Assembly: GCA_004294445.1 (NCBI GenBank)
Contig: REAZ01000017.1
Location: forward strand, 124,001-188,000
Reading direction: 5' to 3'
DNA from: Cytophagales bacterium
GTDB lineage: Bacteria > Bacteroidota > Bacteroidia > Cytophagales > Thermoflexibacteraceae
DNA length: 64,000 nucleotides
Position numbers and translations under genes: made by a program. Below are positions 1 through 9,961 of the stretch, piece after piece (the stretch's first letter is position 1; the number at the start of each line of letters is the position of its first letter). Below the pieces are notes generated by a model. That model had not been told where the DNA came from. It did not search any database and saw nothing but the letters and a program-made list of their open reading frames with translations.

Positions 1-2208
1 TATTTCTTTGAGTTTGTATGCCTCCGAAACGGTTGCCGCATTTTCAATTACAAAGTGTTTGGTCAAAGAAACCGACTTGGCAATAATATTTTCAATTAAT
101 GAAGTATTTCTGGCGAATTTTTGTGTCCAATCTGTATCCCCTTTTCTGATGACAAAATCGTTCTGATAATCTATAATTGTCTGAAAATCAGTTTCTTTTA
201 ATTTATAATAAATACTTGTTCCGTTTTTATTCTCCGATTTATTGGCAATTAAAATGATTGGGTACACATTTATTTTGCGGTCGTAAGAAACGAAAACCGA
301 AACCGATGAATAATCATAAATTGCTTGTATTGAATAATTTGAAAGAAAGTTTTTCAGATAGTCGCCATAAGGCAAAGAAAGAAATTTATTGGGGATAATC
401 ATTCCGAAAACACCATTTTTTTTGAGTAATTTTATTCCCTTTTCAACAAACACACAATACAAATCCCAATTTCCTTTTGCACAAGTGTATGCCTGCGAGC
501 AGTAGTTCCTCTCTTCCTTATGTGTTTTTACCATTTCCTCCGAATCAATATAAGGCGGATTCCCAATAACTACGTCAAAACCTCCCTTATCAATGATTTC
601 TTTATATTCATTTTTCCAATCAAATGATTTTATTTTCTTTTCGGTTTGTAATGAAAACTCAATCTCACTTCCGTAAAACTCTGGACTAACAATGCTATTC
701 CCCGATTTTATATTGTTATCAATTGTGGGTAACACCCTTTCGTTAAAAAGTTGTAGGGAGGTGTTTATTGATGTTTCGGTTTCTCCTTCCAATGCCTTGA
801 GCAATAAACTTAACTTTGTTACTTCAACTGCCTGATTATCAATATCTACACCGTAAATATTATTTAACAAAATTCTTTTCTTTTCTTTACTCGTTAGTTG
901 ATTATCGGCGGTTAATGGATTTTCTTTAATTTTTTTACTCAATTTATTTTTATTGTAATAAAATAAATGGTATTCGAGCAAATACTGATAAGCACCCAAT
1001 AAAAACGAACCGCTACCGCAGGCGGGGTCAAGTATTTTTATATTGCTGATTTCTTCAGGAGTTTTATTTTCAATCAATTTGCCTACAGTGTTTTGCACAA
1101 TATAATTGACGATGTAATCAGGGGTATAAAAAACGCCACCCGACTTGCGGACTTCGGGTTTTTCCTCGATAACTGCATGGTGTGCAGGGGTCAAACGAAT
1201 TACTTTGCCCAAAAACTGTTCGTAGGCATAGCCCAATATCTCGACGGGCATGACCGCAAAATTGTATCCCGTTTCGTATAGTTCAGTGATAATGTTTTTA
1301 ATGACTTTATTATCAATGTCAATATGCTCAGTAATTTTATCTTTTTTGAAATCGAATATACCAGAGTTATATTTTCGGTCTGCGGTTTGGAAATAGGCAA
1401 ACAAATTTTGATAAATGTTTCCTTTTGATTTAGATAGTTGTAATAAATATCCTTCGCGTTCAATTTTTCGGTCTTCGCAAATGCGTAAAAAAACAATTCT
1501 ATCAATGGTCTGCTGAACAGCAAAATTTATTTCATCTTCGTCTAATTGCTTGCTTCTCAAAGCGATGGTTGTCGCCAAATATTCACGCCAACTATCCAAT
1601 GAATGTAGAAATTCTTTATCTACAGGTTCGGAAGTTTTAAAGTCAATTTTGCTCTTAGCAAATTTCTCAATGCTCTGGTTTACTACGTTTTCGAAAGCAA
1701 AAATTTCCCAAATAAAATCAAACTCTTTTATATAGTCCGTAAAGTAAATGTATTTCAATCGTTTACTTACAGCATTATCATTTTTGCGAATTTTTTTTGT
1801 GCAATCGTATATCGCAAATTCCTCAAAATCAAAAACAACTGAAATATTTAGTTTTGCATTCCATCCATAATTTCGCACTTGTAATGCGGGTTCTGGATTA
1901 TCTTTAATTGAAACGGAAGGCTTTTTTGCTTCAACGAAAAATTTTCGCTTCCCATTGATATTGAATGAATAATCTGATGCTTTTGTTTGTCCGTTAATTC
2001 TGATTTTATCCTCGTGGCGAACATCTCGATAGGTTTCTAATTGTTGTTTTTCGTTATCAATATCCCAACCTAATGCGGCAAAAAATGGGTCAATAAAATC
2101 TCGGCGGGTTTGTGTTTCGTTATAATTGGTTGATTTATAGTAATCTATTTGCAAACTGAATTTATCAATCAATTGTTTAACTCGTTCTTTGGCTTGTTCT
2201 TTATTCAT
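1..2208 (-). CDS. Type IIG (Eco57I-like) restriction-modification enzyme, C-terminus beyond window
   Basis: The frame is open from an ATG at 2208 to the left window edge (736 codons), so the protein is truncated by the window. Seen: an N-terminal PD-(D/E)XK-like nuclease region (D79, then FFVEAKK with E93 and K95), a helical linker, methyltransferase motif I DPACGSGSF at residues 394-402, motif IV NPPY at 550-553, and the start of a TaqI-like C-terminal half. This order (nuclease, N6-adenine methylase, specificity domain in one chain) is that of type IIG/BREX-like single-chain enzymes. It would methylate host DNA and cut unmodified phage DNA. No in-frame stop was found on reading all 736 codons. 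The recognition domain is mostly outside the window, so the target cannot be guessed. A promoter lies just upstream. Confidence 0.9.
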   Translation of the reverse strand, partial: MNKEQAKERVKQLIDKFSLQIDYYKSTNYNETQTRRDFIDPFFAALGWDIDNEKQQLETYRDVRHEDKIRINGQTKASDYSFNINGKRKFFVEAKKPSVSIKDNPEPALQVRNYGWNAKLNISVVFDFEEFAIYDCTKKIRKNDNAVSKRLKYIYFTDYIKEFDFIWEIFAFENVVNQSIEKFAKSKIDFKTSEPVDKEFLHSLDSWREYLATTIALRSKQLDEDEINFAVQQTIDRIVFLRICEDRKIEREGYLLQLSKSKGNIYQNLFAYFQTADRKYNSGIFDFKKDKITEHIDIDNKVIKNIITELYETGYNFAVMPVEILGYAYEQFLGKVIRLTPAHHAVIEEKPEVRKSGGVFYTPDYIVNYIVQNTVGKLIENKTPEEISNIKILDPACGSGSFLLGAYQYLLEYHLFYYNKNKLSKKIKENPLTADNQLTSKEKKRILLNNIYGVDIDNQAVEVTKLSLLLKALEGETETSINTSLQLFNERVLPTIDNNIKSGNSIVSPEFYGSEIEFSLQTEKKIKSFDWKNEYKEIIDKGGFDVVIGNPPYIDSEEMVKTHKEERNYCSQAYTCAKGNWDLYCVFVEKGIKLLKKNGVFGMIIPNKFLSLPYGDYLKNFLSNYSIQAIYDYSSVSVFVSYDRKINVYPIILIANKSENKNGTSIYYKLKETDFQTIIDYQNDFVIRKGDTDWTQKFARNTSLIENIIAKSVSLTKHFVIENAATVSEAYKLKEI

Positions 2209-2226
2209 TTTTTTTGATTTTTTTTG

Positions 2227-2255
2227 CAAATTTAGATTATTTGTTCGGTTGTCAA
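2227..2255 (-). promoter_or_regulatory. Bacteroidota-type promoter of the type IIG gene
   Basis: On the minus strand TTG (2255-2253) is followed after 18 bases by TAAATTTG (2234-2227), a perfect TAnnTTTG -7 box. The start codon at 2208 would then have a leader of only about a dozen bases. Confidence 0.55.
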
Positions 2256-2606
2256 GCGTCATTACAACACCCATAAAAATGCAATCTTTGCGCTTTTCTC
2301 TCCTTTAAAACCCAAAAATAAGATTTTTTGTTAAAAAAATGAAATCATTGGTGATTTAAAAAAATGTCTGAAAAACAACAAAAAATGTCCGAAATCAGAC
2401 GTGCTGAGGGAAGAGTTTAACCTTTGTTACTCTGTTGGCATAGCGCAAGGTGTGCTACGCTATCTCCTGCAACGGGTTACATTTTCCCAAAGATAAGAGC
2501 CATTATACGCTGTTTACAAAATCGCAGCTTTGCAATTAATAGAGAATCAAGTATGATTTTGGCATAGTTTTTTTAATTTGTATATAAAAAACAAAAAACT
2601 GATTTT
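2256..2606. other. Intergenic region between divergent genes
   Basis: No gene seen. It holds an imperfect direct repeat (aaaaaatgtctgaaaa near 2361 and aaaaaatgtccgaaat near 2384) and a short inverted repeat ATAGCG (2440-2445)/CGCTAT (2458-2463) in a locally GC-richer patch. A weak promoter for the MORN protein may be TTTG at 2529-2532 with TGATTTTG at 2554-2561 (7 of 8 to the -7 consensus). Confidence 0.4.
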
Positions 2607-4073
2607 ATGAGAACCTTAATTTTATCGTGTAGGCTGTTTTTTCTCTTGCTTACCATCACTACGGCAGCGAAAGCCCAAGACAAAGTAAAAGTTACTACGC
2701 ATTTCGACAGCGTGGATACTGCTATCAAAGAGGAGTATTATGTGCTGGCAGACAACAAAGACGTGATAGACGGCGACTACAAAAGCTATTACAAGAGCGG
2801 CAAGCTAAAGGCAAAGGGAAAATTCGATAGAGGGAATATGGTAGGAAAATACTTAAAATATTATGAAAGTGGGGCTTTAGAAGCTGACGGCACTTTCATC
2901 AATGGCAAGCGGCAGGGCAAATTTACAGAATACTATGAGAACAATGGCAAGAAAAAAATAGAATACAACTACCTTGACGATAAAAAAGAAGGCGAAGTGC
3001 TGGCTTTTGACTTTGCAGGGAACATCATACAAAAAGGTACTTATGGCAACGATGCCTTGCAAGATTCATTTTTCACCTACTTCGAAGCAGGCAAAATCAA
3101 AACGATTGCCATTTTCAAAAATGACGAACTCGATGGGGTAGTCAAAGATTTTTACCCAAACGGCAACGTAAAAAAAGCAATTACCTACGTAAAACACGTT
3201 CAGCATGGCAAAGAAATTAATTATTACGAAAATGGAAAGCCGCAAATAGAAGTAAACTATGTAAACGGGGAACTGTCTGCGGACTCTATCCGTAGTTTTT
3301 TTGACAACGGGCAGTTAGAAATGGAAGTCCTCAAAGACAATAATCGCTTTAGTAACTTCAAAAAATTTAGCAAGAACGGAAAAATTGCTTCGGAAGGTAA
3401 GGTCATGATGAAAAATAAAAACGGTTTTCTGAGTTATTCAAATACTTCGCAAGCCTTAGCATTCTTGGGGGCGGTGCTGCATGGCGAAATAAAAACCTAC
3501 TACGAAAGCGGCTCGCTCAAAGCCGAACTAAACTATTCGCAAGGTAAAAAAAGTGGAAAAAATATTTCCTATTTTGAAAGTGGGCAAACAAAGGAAATCA
3601 TTAACTATAGCAATGAGGAGAAAAACAGAGAAATTGAAAAATTTTATCCTAACGGAGAGATAGAAAGCAAAATAGAATATAAAAATGATATTCCTGTGGG
3701 GACTTGGCAGTTTTTTTATGCCAATAAACAACTCAAATACAAGGAAACATACACAGATGGCAAAGTAGATGGTGCAAAAATTACCTACCACGAAAACGGA
3801 AACATTTTGTCAGAAGAAATTTTTATCAAAGGGAAAGTTAATGGAATCAGTAAAACTTATTACCTTTCGGGAAAAGTAAAAACGGAAATACCGTACATCA
3901 GAGGCAACATCAATGGCATCGTCAAAAATTTCTATGAAAACGGCAAGCTCCAAAGTACAGGCAGGCAGCTAAACGGAACAAAAGTGGGCAAGTGGAACTA
4001 CTATTCCGACAAGGGCAAATTGGAAAAATCGGAAACTTGGAAAAAAGGAGAGATAGTAGATGTAAAAAATTAG
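2607..4073 (+). CDS. Secreted MORN_2 (YwqK-like) repeat protein
   Basis: 488 residues. A signal peptide is visible (hydrophobic 7-17, cleavage near AKAQ-D). The rest is a run of about 15 to 18 repeats of 22-24 residues of the form GxxxxYYxNGKLxxExxYxxGxxxG, the MORN_2/toxin-antitoxin YwqK repeat, which folds into beta-hairpins. In Bacteroidota such proteins are common secreted or periplasmic proteins of unknown role. The 'antitoxin' label in databases rests on a few members and is not supported here, since no toxin gene is adjacent. A shorter paralogue lies at 44693-45337. It stands alone, 41 bases ahead of the aldehyde dehydrogenase, so some co-transcription is possible. Confidence 0.85.
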   Translation: MRTLILSCRLFFLLLTITTAAKAQDKVKVTTHFDSVDTAIKEEYYVLADNKDVIDGDYKSYYKSGKLKAKGKFDRGNMVGKYLKYYESGALEADGTFINGKRQGKFTEYYENNGKKKIEYNYLDDKKEGEVLAFDFAGNIIQKGTYGNDALQDSFFTYFEAGKIKTIAIFKNDELDGVVKDFYPNGNVKKAITYVKHVQHGKEINYYENGKPQIEVNYVNGELSADSIRSFFDNGQLEMEVLKDNNRFSNFKKFSKNGKIASEGKVMMKNKNGFLSYSNTSQALAFLGAVLHGEIKTYYESGSLKAELNYSQGKKSGKNISYFESGQTKEIINYSNEEKNREIEKFYPNGEIESKIEYKNDIPVGTWQFFYANKQLKYKETYTDGKVDGAKITYHENGNILSEEIFIKGKVNGISKTYYLSGKVKTEIPYIRGNINGIVKNFYENGKLQSTGRQLNGTKVGKWNYYSDKGKLEKSETWKKGEIVDVKN

Positions 4074-4114
4074 CAAATAACCAAAAAAAAATTGGCTATT
4101 GAAATAACGTAAAT

Positions 4115-5590
4115 ATGAAAGACGCAACATACACAGAAATAGACGAAGCACTAAAAAACGCACAAGAGGCTTTCCTTGCCTATAGACATACAAGCGGAAA
4201 GCAAAAAGCAAATTTGTTGCGTACTATAGCGGCTGAAATTGAAAATTTGGGGAGTGAACTCATCACAATAGCCATGGAGGAGTCGCACCTGCCCGAAGCA
4301 CGATTGCTCGGAGAGAGGGGCAGAACTACGGGACAGCTAAAGCTTTTTGCCGATTTGCTGGAAGAAGGTTCGTGGGTGGAAGCAAGCATCGATACCGCCA
4401 TTCCTGATAGGCAGCCCTTACCCAAGCCCGACCTAAGAAAAATGCTTTTCCCTTTGGGCAATATTGTGGTTTTTGGGGCAAGCAATTTCCCCTTAGCATT
4501 TTCTACGGCAGGGGGCGATACCGCATCTGCTTTGGCTGCGGGTTGCACAGTAGTTGTAAAAGCACACCCCGCACACCCCGAAACCTCTGGTTTGGTAGCA
4601 AAAGCCATCGCTACAGCTTTGGAGAAATGTGGCTTACCGCAGCATATTTTCACACATCTTTACGGCAAGCACATCGAAGTTGGTAAAAATTTGGTGATGC
4701 ACCCCCTCACTAATGCCGTAGCTTTTACAGGCTCTTATATTGGGGGTAAAGCCCTTTTCGACTTGGCAAGCCAACGCAAAGTGCCTATTCCCGTATTTGC
4801 AGAAATGGGAAGCATTAACCCCGTTTTGCTCCTGCCTGATGCCCTGAAAAGCAGAGCAGAAAGCATCGCACAGCAGTTAGCAAACTCAATCACCGCAAGC
4901 GCGGGGCAGTTTTGTACCAAAGCAGGCATACTCATTGGCATAGAAAGTAATGAATTGACAGATTTTATACAGCATTTATCAAGTTTTATTTCCCAAATAA
5001 AGCCCGCTACCATGCTATATGACGGCATAGCAAATAATTACGATTATCAAAGAAAGATTGCATTGGTGCAAACAGGAGTAAACTTAGAGGCACAATCTGC
5101 TACGGAAGCACAAAAAGATGAAGCAATGCCAACTATAGCATCAGTGATGGCTCAAGATTTTCTCAAGAATCCAACCTTGCACGAAGAAGTTTTTGGTGCT
5201 TACGCCCTTATCATCAAGTGCAAGCATAAAGACGAAATGCAACAAATAATCCAATCCTTAGAAGGGCAACTTACCGCAACTATCATTGCAGAAAAAGAAG
5301 AGTTGCTCAAGCATAAGGATTTGGTCGATGATTTGAAAAATAATGTAGGGAGAATTATCATTAACGGTGTGCCTACAGGCGTAGAAGTTTGCCACAGTAT
5401 GCAGCATGGCGGCACTTTCCCCGCTACTACCGATGCCCATTTTACCTCCGTAGGTACAGGGGCTATCAAGCGATTTGTAAGACCTATTTGCCTGCAAAAT
5501 TTTCCAGATGAACTACTGCCAAGCGAACTTCAGGCGAGTAATCCTCTGAATATTTGGCGATTGACCAATGGTAAATGGGGGAAAGATTAA
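4115..5590 (+). CDS. Aldehyde dehydrogenase, likely alpha-ketoglutaric semialdehyde dehydrogenase
   Basis: 491 residues, full length for the ALDH superfamily. Visible: the oxyanion Asn in GASNFPLAFS (N124), the general base Glu in FAEMGS (E230) and the nucleophile Cys in SAGQFCTKAG (C267). The GQFCTK context is typical of the ketoglutaric-semialdehyde branch, which oxidises 2,5-dioxopentanoate to 2-oxoglutarate as the last step of hydroxyproline or pentose/sugar-acid breakdown. The gene for a proline-racemase-family epimerase follows after 39 bases, which favours the hydroxyproline route. Substrate assignment is by motif and context. Confidence 0.85.
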   Translation: MKDATYTEIDEALKNAQEAFLAYRHTSGKQKANLLRTIAAEIENLGSELITIAMEESHLPEARLLGERGRTTGQLKLFADLLEEGSWVEASIDTAIPDRQPLPKPDLRKMLFPLGNIVVFGASNFPLAFSTAGGDTASALAAGCTVVVKAHPAHPETSGLVAKAIATALEKCGLPQHIFTHLYGKHIEVGKNLVMHPLTNAVAFTGSYIGGKALFDLASQRKVPIPVFAEMGSINPVLLLPDALKSRAESIAQQLANSITASAGQFCTKAGILIGIESNELTDFIQHLSSFISQIKPATMLYDGIANNYDYQRKIALVQTGVNLEAQSATEAQKDEAMPTIASVMAQDFLKNPTLHEEVFGAYALIIKCKHKDEMQQIIQSLEGQLTATIIAEKEELLKHKDLVDDLKNNVGRIIINGVPTGVEVCHSMQHGGTFPATTDAHFTSVGTGAIKRFVRPICLQNFPDELLPSELQASNPLNIWRLTNGKWGKD

Positions 5591-5629
5591 AATTATTTCT
5601 AACGCAAAAAACTGATTATACGAAATAAA

Positions 5630-6631
5630 ATGGCTTCAAAAACCTTTTTTTGTATTGATGCACACACCTGCGGAAATCCCGTCAGAGTGGTGGCAGGCGG
5701 TACACCTATCTTGTACGGTGCAAATATGAGTGAAAAACGCCAGCATTTTCTCAAGGAATATGACTGGATTCGCAAAGGACTCATGTTTGAACCAAGAGGA
5801 CATGACATGATGTCTGGGAGTATGCTTTACCCTCCTTCAAACCCTAAAAATGATATTGGTATTTTGTTTATCGAAACAAGCGGTTGCCTTCCTATGTGTG
5901 GGCATGGCACTATCGGAACGGTAACTGTGATGATAGAACAGGGTTTGGTAGTCCCCAAAAAGCAGGGCGAACTGATGATAGAAGTACCCGCAGGAGAGCT
6001 AAAAGTAAGCTATAAGCAAGAAGGCAAAAAAGTTACTTCCGTAAAAATTACCAATATTGCATCTTACTTGGCGGCAGAAAATATCGAGGCTGAATGTCCT
6101 GACTTGGGCAAACTAAAAATGGACGTAGCCTACGGGGGCAATTTTTATGCAATAGTAGATGTCCAAGAAAATTTTGCAGGTTTGCAGCACTTCAAAGCAG
6201 ACCAACTCATTGGTTGGAGCAGAGAATTGCGAAAAAACATCAATGCACACTACCAATTTGTTCATCCTGAAAATGATACTATCAGAGGATTGAGCCACAT
6301 TCTTTGGACGGGGCAACCGATAGACCCCACTTCTACAGCTCGAAATGCCGTTTTCTATGGAGATAAAGCCATTGACCGCTCCCCATGCGGCACAGGCACA
6401 TCAGCACGCTTGGCACAGTGGTACGCCAAAGGAAAACTAAAAATTGACGAAGCATTTGTACATGAAAGTATTATTGGTTCAAAATTTATTGGACGAGTAG
6501 AAGCGGAAACTACTTTAGCAGGAAAACCCGCCATTATTCCGAGCATCGAGGGCTGGGCAATGACCACTGGTTACAATACCATTATCATAGATGATGACGA
6601 CCCCTATTGTCATGGTTTTCAAGTAATTTAA
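5630..6631 (+). CDS. Proline racemase family protein, likely 4-hydroxyproline 2-epimerase
   Basis: 333 residues. Both catalytic cysteines are present: C90 in PMCGHGTIG and C253 in DRSPCGTGTSA. With two thiols it should be a racemase/epimerase rather than the Cys/Thr dehydratase subtype. It would convert trans-4-hydroxy-L-proline to cis-4-hydroxy-D-proline. The upstream aldehyde dehydrogenase fits the end of the same pathway. The intermediate enzymes (D-hydroxyproline oxidase, hydroxyproline-2-carboxylate deaminase) are not in the window. Proline racemase itself cannot be excluded by reading alone. Confidence 0.85.
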   Translation: MASKTFFCIDAHTCGNPVRVVAGGTPILYGANMSEKRQHFLKEYDWIRKGLMFEPRGHDMMSGSMLYPPSNPKNDIGILFIETSGCLPMCGHGTIGTVTVMIEQGLVVPKKQGELMIEVPAGELKVSYKQEGKKVTSVKITNIASYLAAENIEAECPDLGKLKMDVAYGGNFYAIVDVQENFAGLQHFKADQLIGWSRELRKNINAHYQFVHPENDTIRGLSHILWTGQPIDPTSTARNAVFYGDKAIDRSPCGTGTSARLAQWYAKGKLKIDEAFVHESIIGSKFIGRVEAETTLAGKPAIIPSIEGWAMTTGYNTIIIDDDDPYCHGFQVI

Positions 6632-6662
6632 TTTACACAAACAATTTGAAAGTTTTAAATAA

Positions 6663-7586
6663 ATGACAAAAATTCTCATCACAGGCGGAGCGGGCTTTAT
6701 TGGAAGTTCTTTGGCAGACAAACTCATTCAAAACCCCGATAATTATGTAGTGTTGGTAGATAACCTACTTACAGGGGATATACAAAAACTACCTCATAAA
6801 AAATATACTAACTGGCGTTTCATCAAGTGCGATGCCAATGATTATAGAGATATTTCTCCCGTAATGACCTCATTTTCTTTTGATTATGTTTTTCATTATG
6901 CAGCTGTCGTTGGTGTAAAACGCACCTTAGACAATCCCGTCATGGTATTGCAAGACATCGATGGGTTCAAAAACGTCTTGGATTTATCCAAAAATACGGG
7001 AGTAAAGCGTGTGTTTTTTTCCTCCTCTTCCGAAGTGTATGGCGAACCAGTAGAACTTCCTCAAAATGAGCATACTACACCACTCAACTCCCGCCTTCCT
7101 TATGCCGTAGTCAAGAATGTAGGGGAAAGTTTCTGCCGTTCCTACCAAGCCGAGTTTGGGTTAGATTTCACACTATTGCGTTTTTTTAATACGTATGGGG
7201 AAAAGCAAAGCACTGATTTTGTGATGTCTAAGTTTATAAAATCTGCTTTGGCAAATAAGGATATTACTATTTATGGAGATGGCTCGCAAACTCGAACTTT
7301 CTGCTACATAGACGATAACATAGATGCTACTATCTATGCCCTTGAAAATGAATTATTTATAAATGATGTAGTCAATATAGGCAATGACAAACTGATGACT
7401 ATTTTGGAATTGGCAGAGGTCATTATCAAAATAACCAACTCAAAATCAAACATAGTACATTTGCCACCATTACCAGAGGGCGACATGACGCGCCGACAGC
7501 CTGATATTAGCAAGATGAAACAGTTGCTCCAAAGAGATTTGACTCCTTTGGAAGTAGGGATTCGCAAGGTTCTTACTTATTTTTGA
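6663..7586 (+). CDS. NAD-dependent epimerase/dehydratase (nucleotide-sugar epimerase-like)
   Basis: 307 residues, extended short-chain dehydrogenase fold. N-terminal dinucleotide motif ITGGAGFIGS (residues 5-14), the SSSSEVYG segment and the catalytic YAVVK motif (Y then K four residues on) are visible. It probably acts on UDP- or dTDP-sugars for surface polysaccharide. It lies 31 bases after the hydroxyproline epimerase gene but has no obvious link to it. It ends 2 bases before the convergent clpX stop. Exact sugar unknown. Confidence 0.85.
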   Translation: MTKILITGGAGFIGSSLADKLIQNPDNYVVLVDNLLTGDIQKLPHKKYTNWRFIKCDANDYRDISPVMTSFSFDYVFHYAAVVGVKRTLDNPVMVLQDIDGFKNVLDLSKNTGVKRVFFSSSSEVYGEPVELPQNEHTTPLNSRLPYAVVKNVGESFCRSYQAEFGLDFTLLRFFNTYGEKQSTDFVMSKFIKSALANKDITIYGDGSQTRTFCYIDDNIDATIYALENELFINDVVNIGNDKLMTILELAEVIIKITNSKSNIVHLPPLPEGDMTRRQPDISKMKQLLQRDLTPLEVGIRKVLTYF

Positions 7587-7588
7587 GA

Positions 7589-8839
7589 TTAGGCAGCCCT
7601 CAAATGATTGATAATCAATCTTTCTTGGGTAAACTGTCGTTCTATATATGGTTTATCCAAGATAAATTCTTTGACTTCGGGGCGCGAAGGCATTTCGTAC
7701 ATAGCATCTGTCATAATAGATTCGCAAATAGAACGCAAGCCTCTTGCCCCTACCTTCAGTTCCATAGCTCTATCTACTATCATTTCTAAAGCATCGTCTG
7801 TAACTTGTAATTTGATTTTTTCCATCTCAAACAATTTTTTATACTGCTTGATGATGGCGTTTTTTGGCTCGGTCAAGATAGATTTGAGCGCTTTTCTATC
7901 TAAAGGGTCTAAACTGCAAAGCACTGGTAATCTACCTATTAACTCTGGAATAAGCCCATAAGACTTAAGGTCTTGCGGAGTGATATGCTGAAAAAGATTC
8001 TCTTTTATCATTTCGGCACTCTGCCCTATAGCGTGCTGCTGCCCTACGAAACCAAGCGGGCGAGTATTAAGTCGGGAAGCTATTTTGCGTTCTAATCCCT
8101 CGAAAGCACCGCCACAAATGAATAAAATATTTTCTGTATTGATGGAAATTAGGCGTTGGTCGGGATGCTTGCGACCTCCCTGAGGTGGCACATTTACGAT
8201 AGTACCCTCCAAAAGTTTGAGTAACGCCTGCTGTACCCCTTCGCCACTTACATCTCTGGTAATGGAAGGGTTTTCAGATTTTCGAGCTATTTTATCAATT
8301 TCATCTATATACACGATGCCCCTTTCAGCCAATTCTACATCAAAATCTGCCGCCTGCAACAGTCGGGAAAGCACCGTTTCCACATCTTCGCCTACGTAGC
8401 CCGCTTCTGTGAGTACAGTTGCATCTGCTATGCAAAAAGGAACTTGCAGAATCTTAGCCATCGTTTTGGCAATCAGTGTTTTACCTGTACCTGTTTCCCC
8501 CGCCAAAATAATATTAGATTTTTCAATACTTATCTCCTCGTCTTCTTTTGCTTTCTGCATGAGCCGCTTATAGTGATTATAAACTGCTACTGAAATTACT
8601 CTTTTTGCCTTATCCTGCCCAATGATGTATTGGTCTAAGTACCGCTTCATTTCAGTAGGTTTTATCAAACTAAAATTGGGTTTAGTATGCTTTTTTGGTT
8701 GGTTTTCCTGAAGGAGAATTTCGTGTGCCTGCACAATGCAGCCATCGCAAATATGTGCATCAGTACCAGAAACCATCAAGTTCACACTCGACTTACCTGC
8801 ACCACAAAACGAACAAGTAATAGTATTTGATTTTAACAT
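7589..8839 (-). CDS. clpX: ATP-dependent Clp protease ATP-binding subunit ClpX
   Basis: 416 residues, full length. N-terminal zinc-binding domain with C9, C12, C31 and C34; Walker A GETGTGKT at 114-121; Walker B IVYIDE at 175-180; LGF in place of the usual IGF ClpP-docking loop. ClpX unfolds tagged proteins and feeds them into ClpP. clpP lies upstream on the same strand, but a strong hairpin terminator stands between them, so clpX probably has its own promoter in the 110-base gap. The order clpP-clpX is normal. Confidence 0.98.
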   Translation of the reverse strand: MLKSNTITCSFCGAGKSSVNLMVSGTDAHICDGCIVQAHEILLQENQPKKHTKPNFSLIKPTEMKRYLDQYIIGQDKAKRVISVAVYNHYKRLMQKAKEDEEISIEKSNIILAGETGTGKTLIAKTMAKILQVPFCIADATVLTEAGYVGEDVETVLSRLLQAADFDVELAERGIVYIDEIDKIARKSENPSITRDVSGEGVQQALLKLLEGTIVNVPPQGGRKHPDQRLISINTENILFICGGAFEGLERKIASRLNTRPLGFVGQQHAIGQSAEMIKENLFQHITPQDLKSYGLIPELIGRLPVLCSLDPLDRKALKSILTEPKNAIIKQYKKLFEMEKIKLQVTDDALEMIVDRAMELKVGARGLRSICESIMTDAMYEMPSRPEVKEFILDKPYIERQFTQERLIINHLRAA

Positions 8840-8882
8840 GAGAATATTAAAAAATTTGCTAAAAATTAACCACTAAGTTAGT

Positions 8883-8929
8883 AAAAAATAGACACAAAAG
8901 GTATCATCTTCGAGAAAGATGATACCTTT
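8883..8929 (-). terminator. Rho-independent terminator after clpP
   Basis: A perfect 14-bp stem (8897-8910 with 8916-8929) around a 5-base loop. On the minus strand it is followed within 8 bases by a run of six T (8888-8883). It would uncouple clpP from clpX transcription. Confidence 0.8.
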
Positions 8930-8950
8930 GTTATTATTTTATCAATATTT

Positions 8951-9652
8951 CTATCTTGGCTGTCTTTCCAGCACTTCGTCAATCAGCCCATATTCCTTTG
9001 CCTCTTGTGCTATCAACCAATAATCGCGGTCAGAATCCTGCCAAACTTGGTCATAATCCTTTCCTGAATGTTTGGCAATAATGTCATACAATTCTTTTTT
9101 TACCTTAGTAATTTCTTTATAAGAGATTTCGACATCAGAAGCCTGCCCCTGCGCCCCGCCGAGCGGCTGATGAATCATAATACGTGAGTGAGGCAAAGCA
9201 GCACGCTTTCCTGCCTGACCCGCACAAAGCAACACAGCACCCATGGAAGCGGCTAAGCCTGTGCATATAGTAGCTACATCAGGGCGTACATACTGCATAC
9301 AATCATAAATGCCCAAACCTGCATAGACAGACCCGCCAGGGCTATTCAGGTACATAATTACGTCTTGTTTGGCATCTACAGATTCCAAAAATAACAACTG
9401 TGCCACTACAATATTAGCCACATAATCATCTATTGGTACACCCAAGAAAATAATTCTATCCATCATTAGGCGAGAGAAAACGTCCATCGCAACAGCGTTC
9501 ATGCGGCGTTCTTCTATAATGTTTGGTGTGAGATTTTCAATTGTATGTATGCTGGAAATACTTTGGATATGGTTCACATATTTATCATACGTTGAGCCGT
9601 TGATTCCCTGACCTTTGACTGCAAATTTGCGAAATTCTTCTGAATAATTCAT
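8951..9652 (-). CDS. clpP: ATP-dependent Clp protease proteolytic subunit ClpP
   Basis: 233 residues from the ATG at 9652. An in-frame ATG 33 bases further upstream would add 11 residues not typical of the family. The catalytic triad is visible: S136 in GLAASMGA, H161 in IMIHQP, D210 in SDRDYW. It forms the tetradecameric serine protease chamber served by ClpX. The N-terminal extension of about 30 residues before the conserved core is longer than in E. coli and may be a propeptide. Trigger factor, often the upstream neighbour, is not here. Confidence 0.97.
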   Translation of the reverse strand: MNYSEEFRKFAVKGQGINGSTYDKYVNHIQSISSIHTIENLTPNIIEERRMNAVAMDVFSRLMMDRIIFLGVPIDDYVANIVVAQLLFLESVDAKQDVIMYLNSPGGSVYAGLGIYDCMQYVRPDVATICTGLAASMGAVLLCAGQAGKRAALPHSRIMIHQPLGGAQGQASDVEISYKEITKVKKELYDIIAKHSGKDYDQVWQDSDRDYWLIAQEAKEYGLIDEVLERQPR

Positions 9653-9864
9653 ATATGATATTTTTTTGAGTTGGCAATATAGCAATGTTCTATTTCAAAT
9701 TCAACGCATATCTAAAATTAATCCAAAAAACAGAATATGCCAATATGTCAGCAAGAAAAAAATCCTCTCTCTTTGTTTCCTTCTTTTTTTTATCCTTGTG
9801 CAAAGAAATAAAACACAAAATTTTATGCAGTGTAAGGATTTTTAAAATTGTTTCTTTAAGCGAA

Positions 9865-9891
9865 TTTGACCAAATTTATTCACTAAATTTG
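9865..9891 (+). promoter_or_regulatory. Putative corA promoter
   Basis: TTTG at 9865-9868 and a perfect -7 box TAAATTTG at 9884-9891. The spacing of 15 is shorter than usual. It lies about 70 bases before the corA start. The rest of 9653-9961 shows nothing convincing. Confidence 0.4.
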
Positions 9892-9961
9892 AGGCGATAT
9901 TCTTGCCGCATAGCTGCATTGGAATATCCAAAACAAAAAAATTTGCAAAAAATAAAGCATT

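Noticed and set aside
2607-4073. MORN_2 protein as an antitoxin of a toxin-antitoxin pair
   Set aside because: The YwqK antitoxin label is a database name only; the protein is secreted and no toxin gene is adjacent.
4180-4653. 157-codon minus-strand open frame antisense to the aldehyde dehydrogenase
   Set aside because: A shadow frame; the plus-strand gene has all catalytic motifs.
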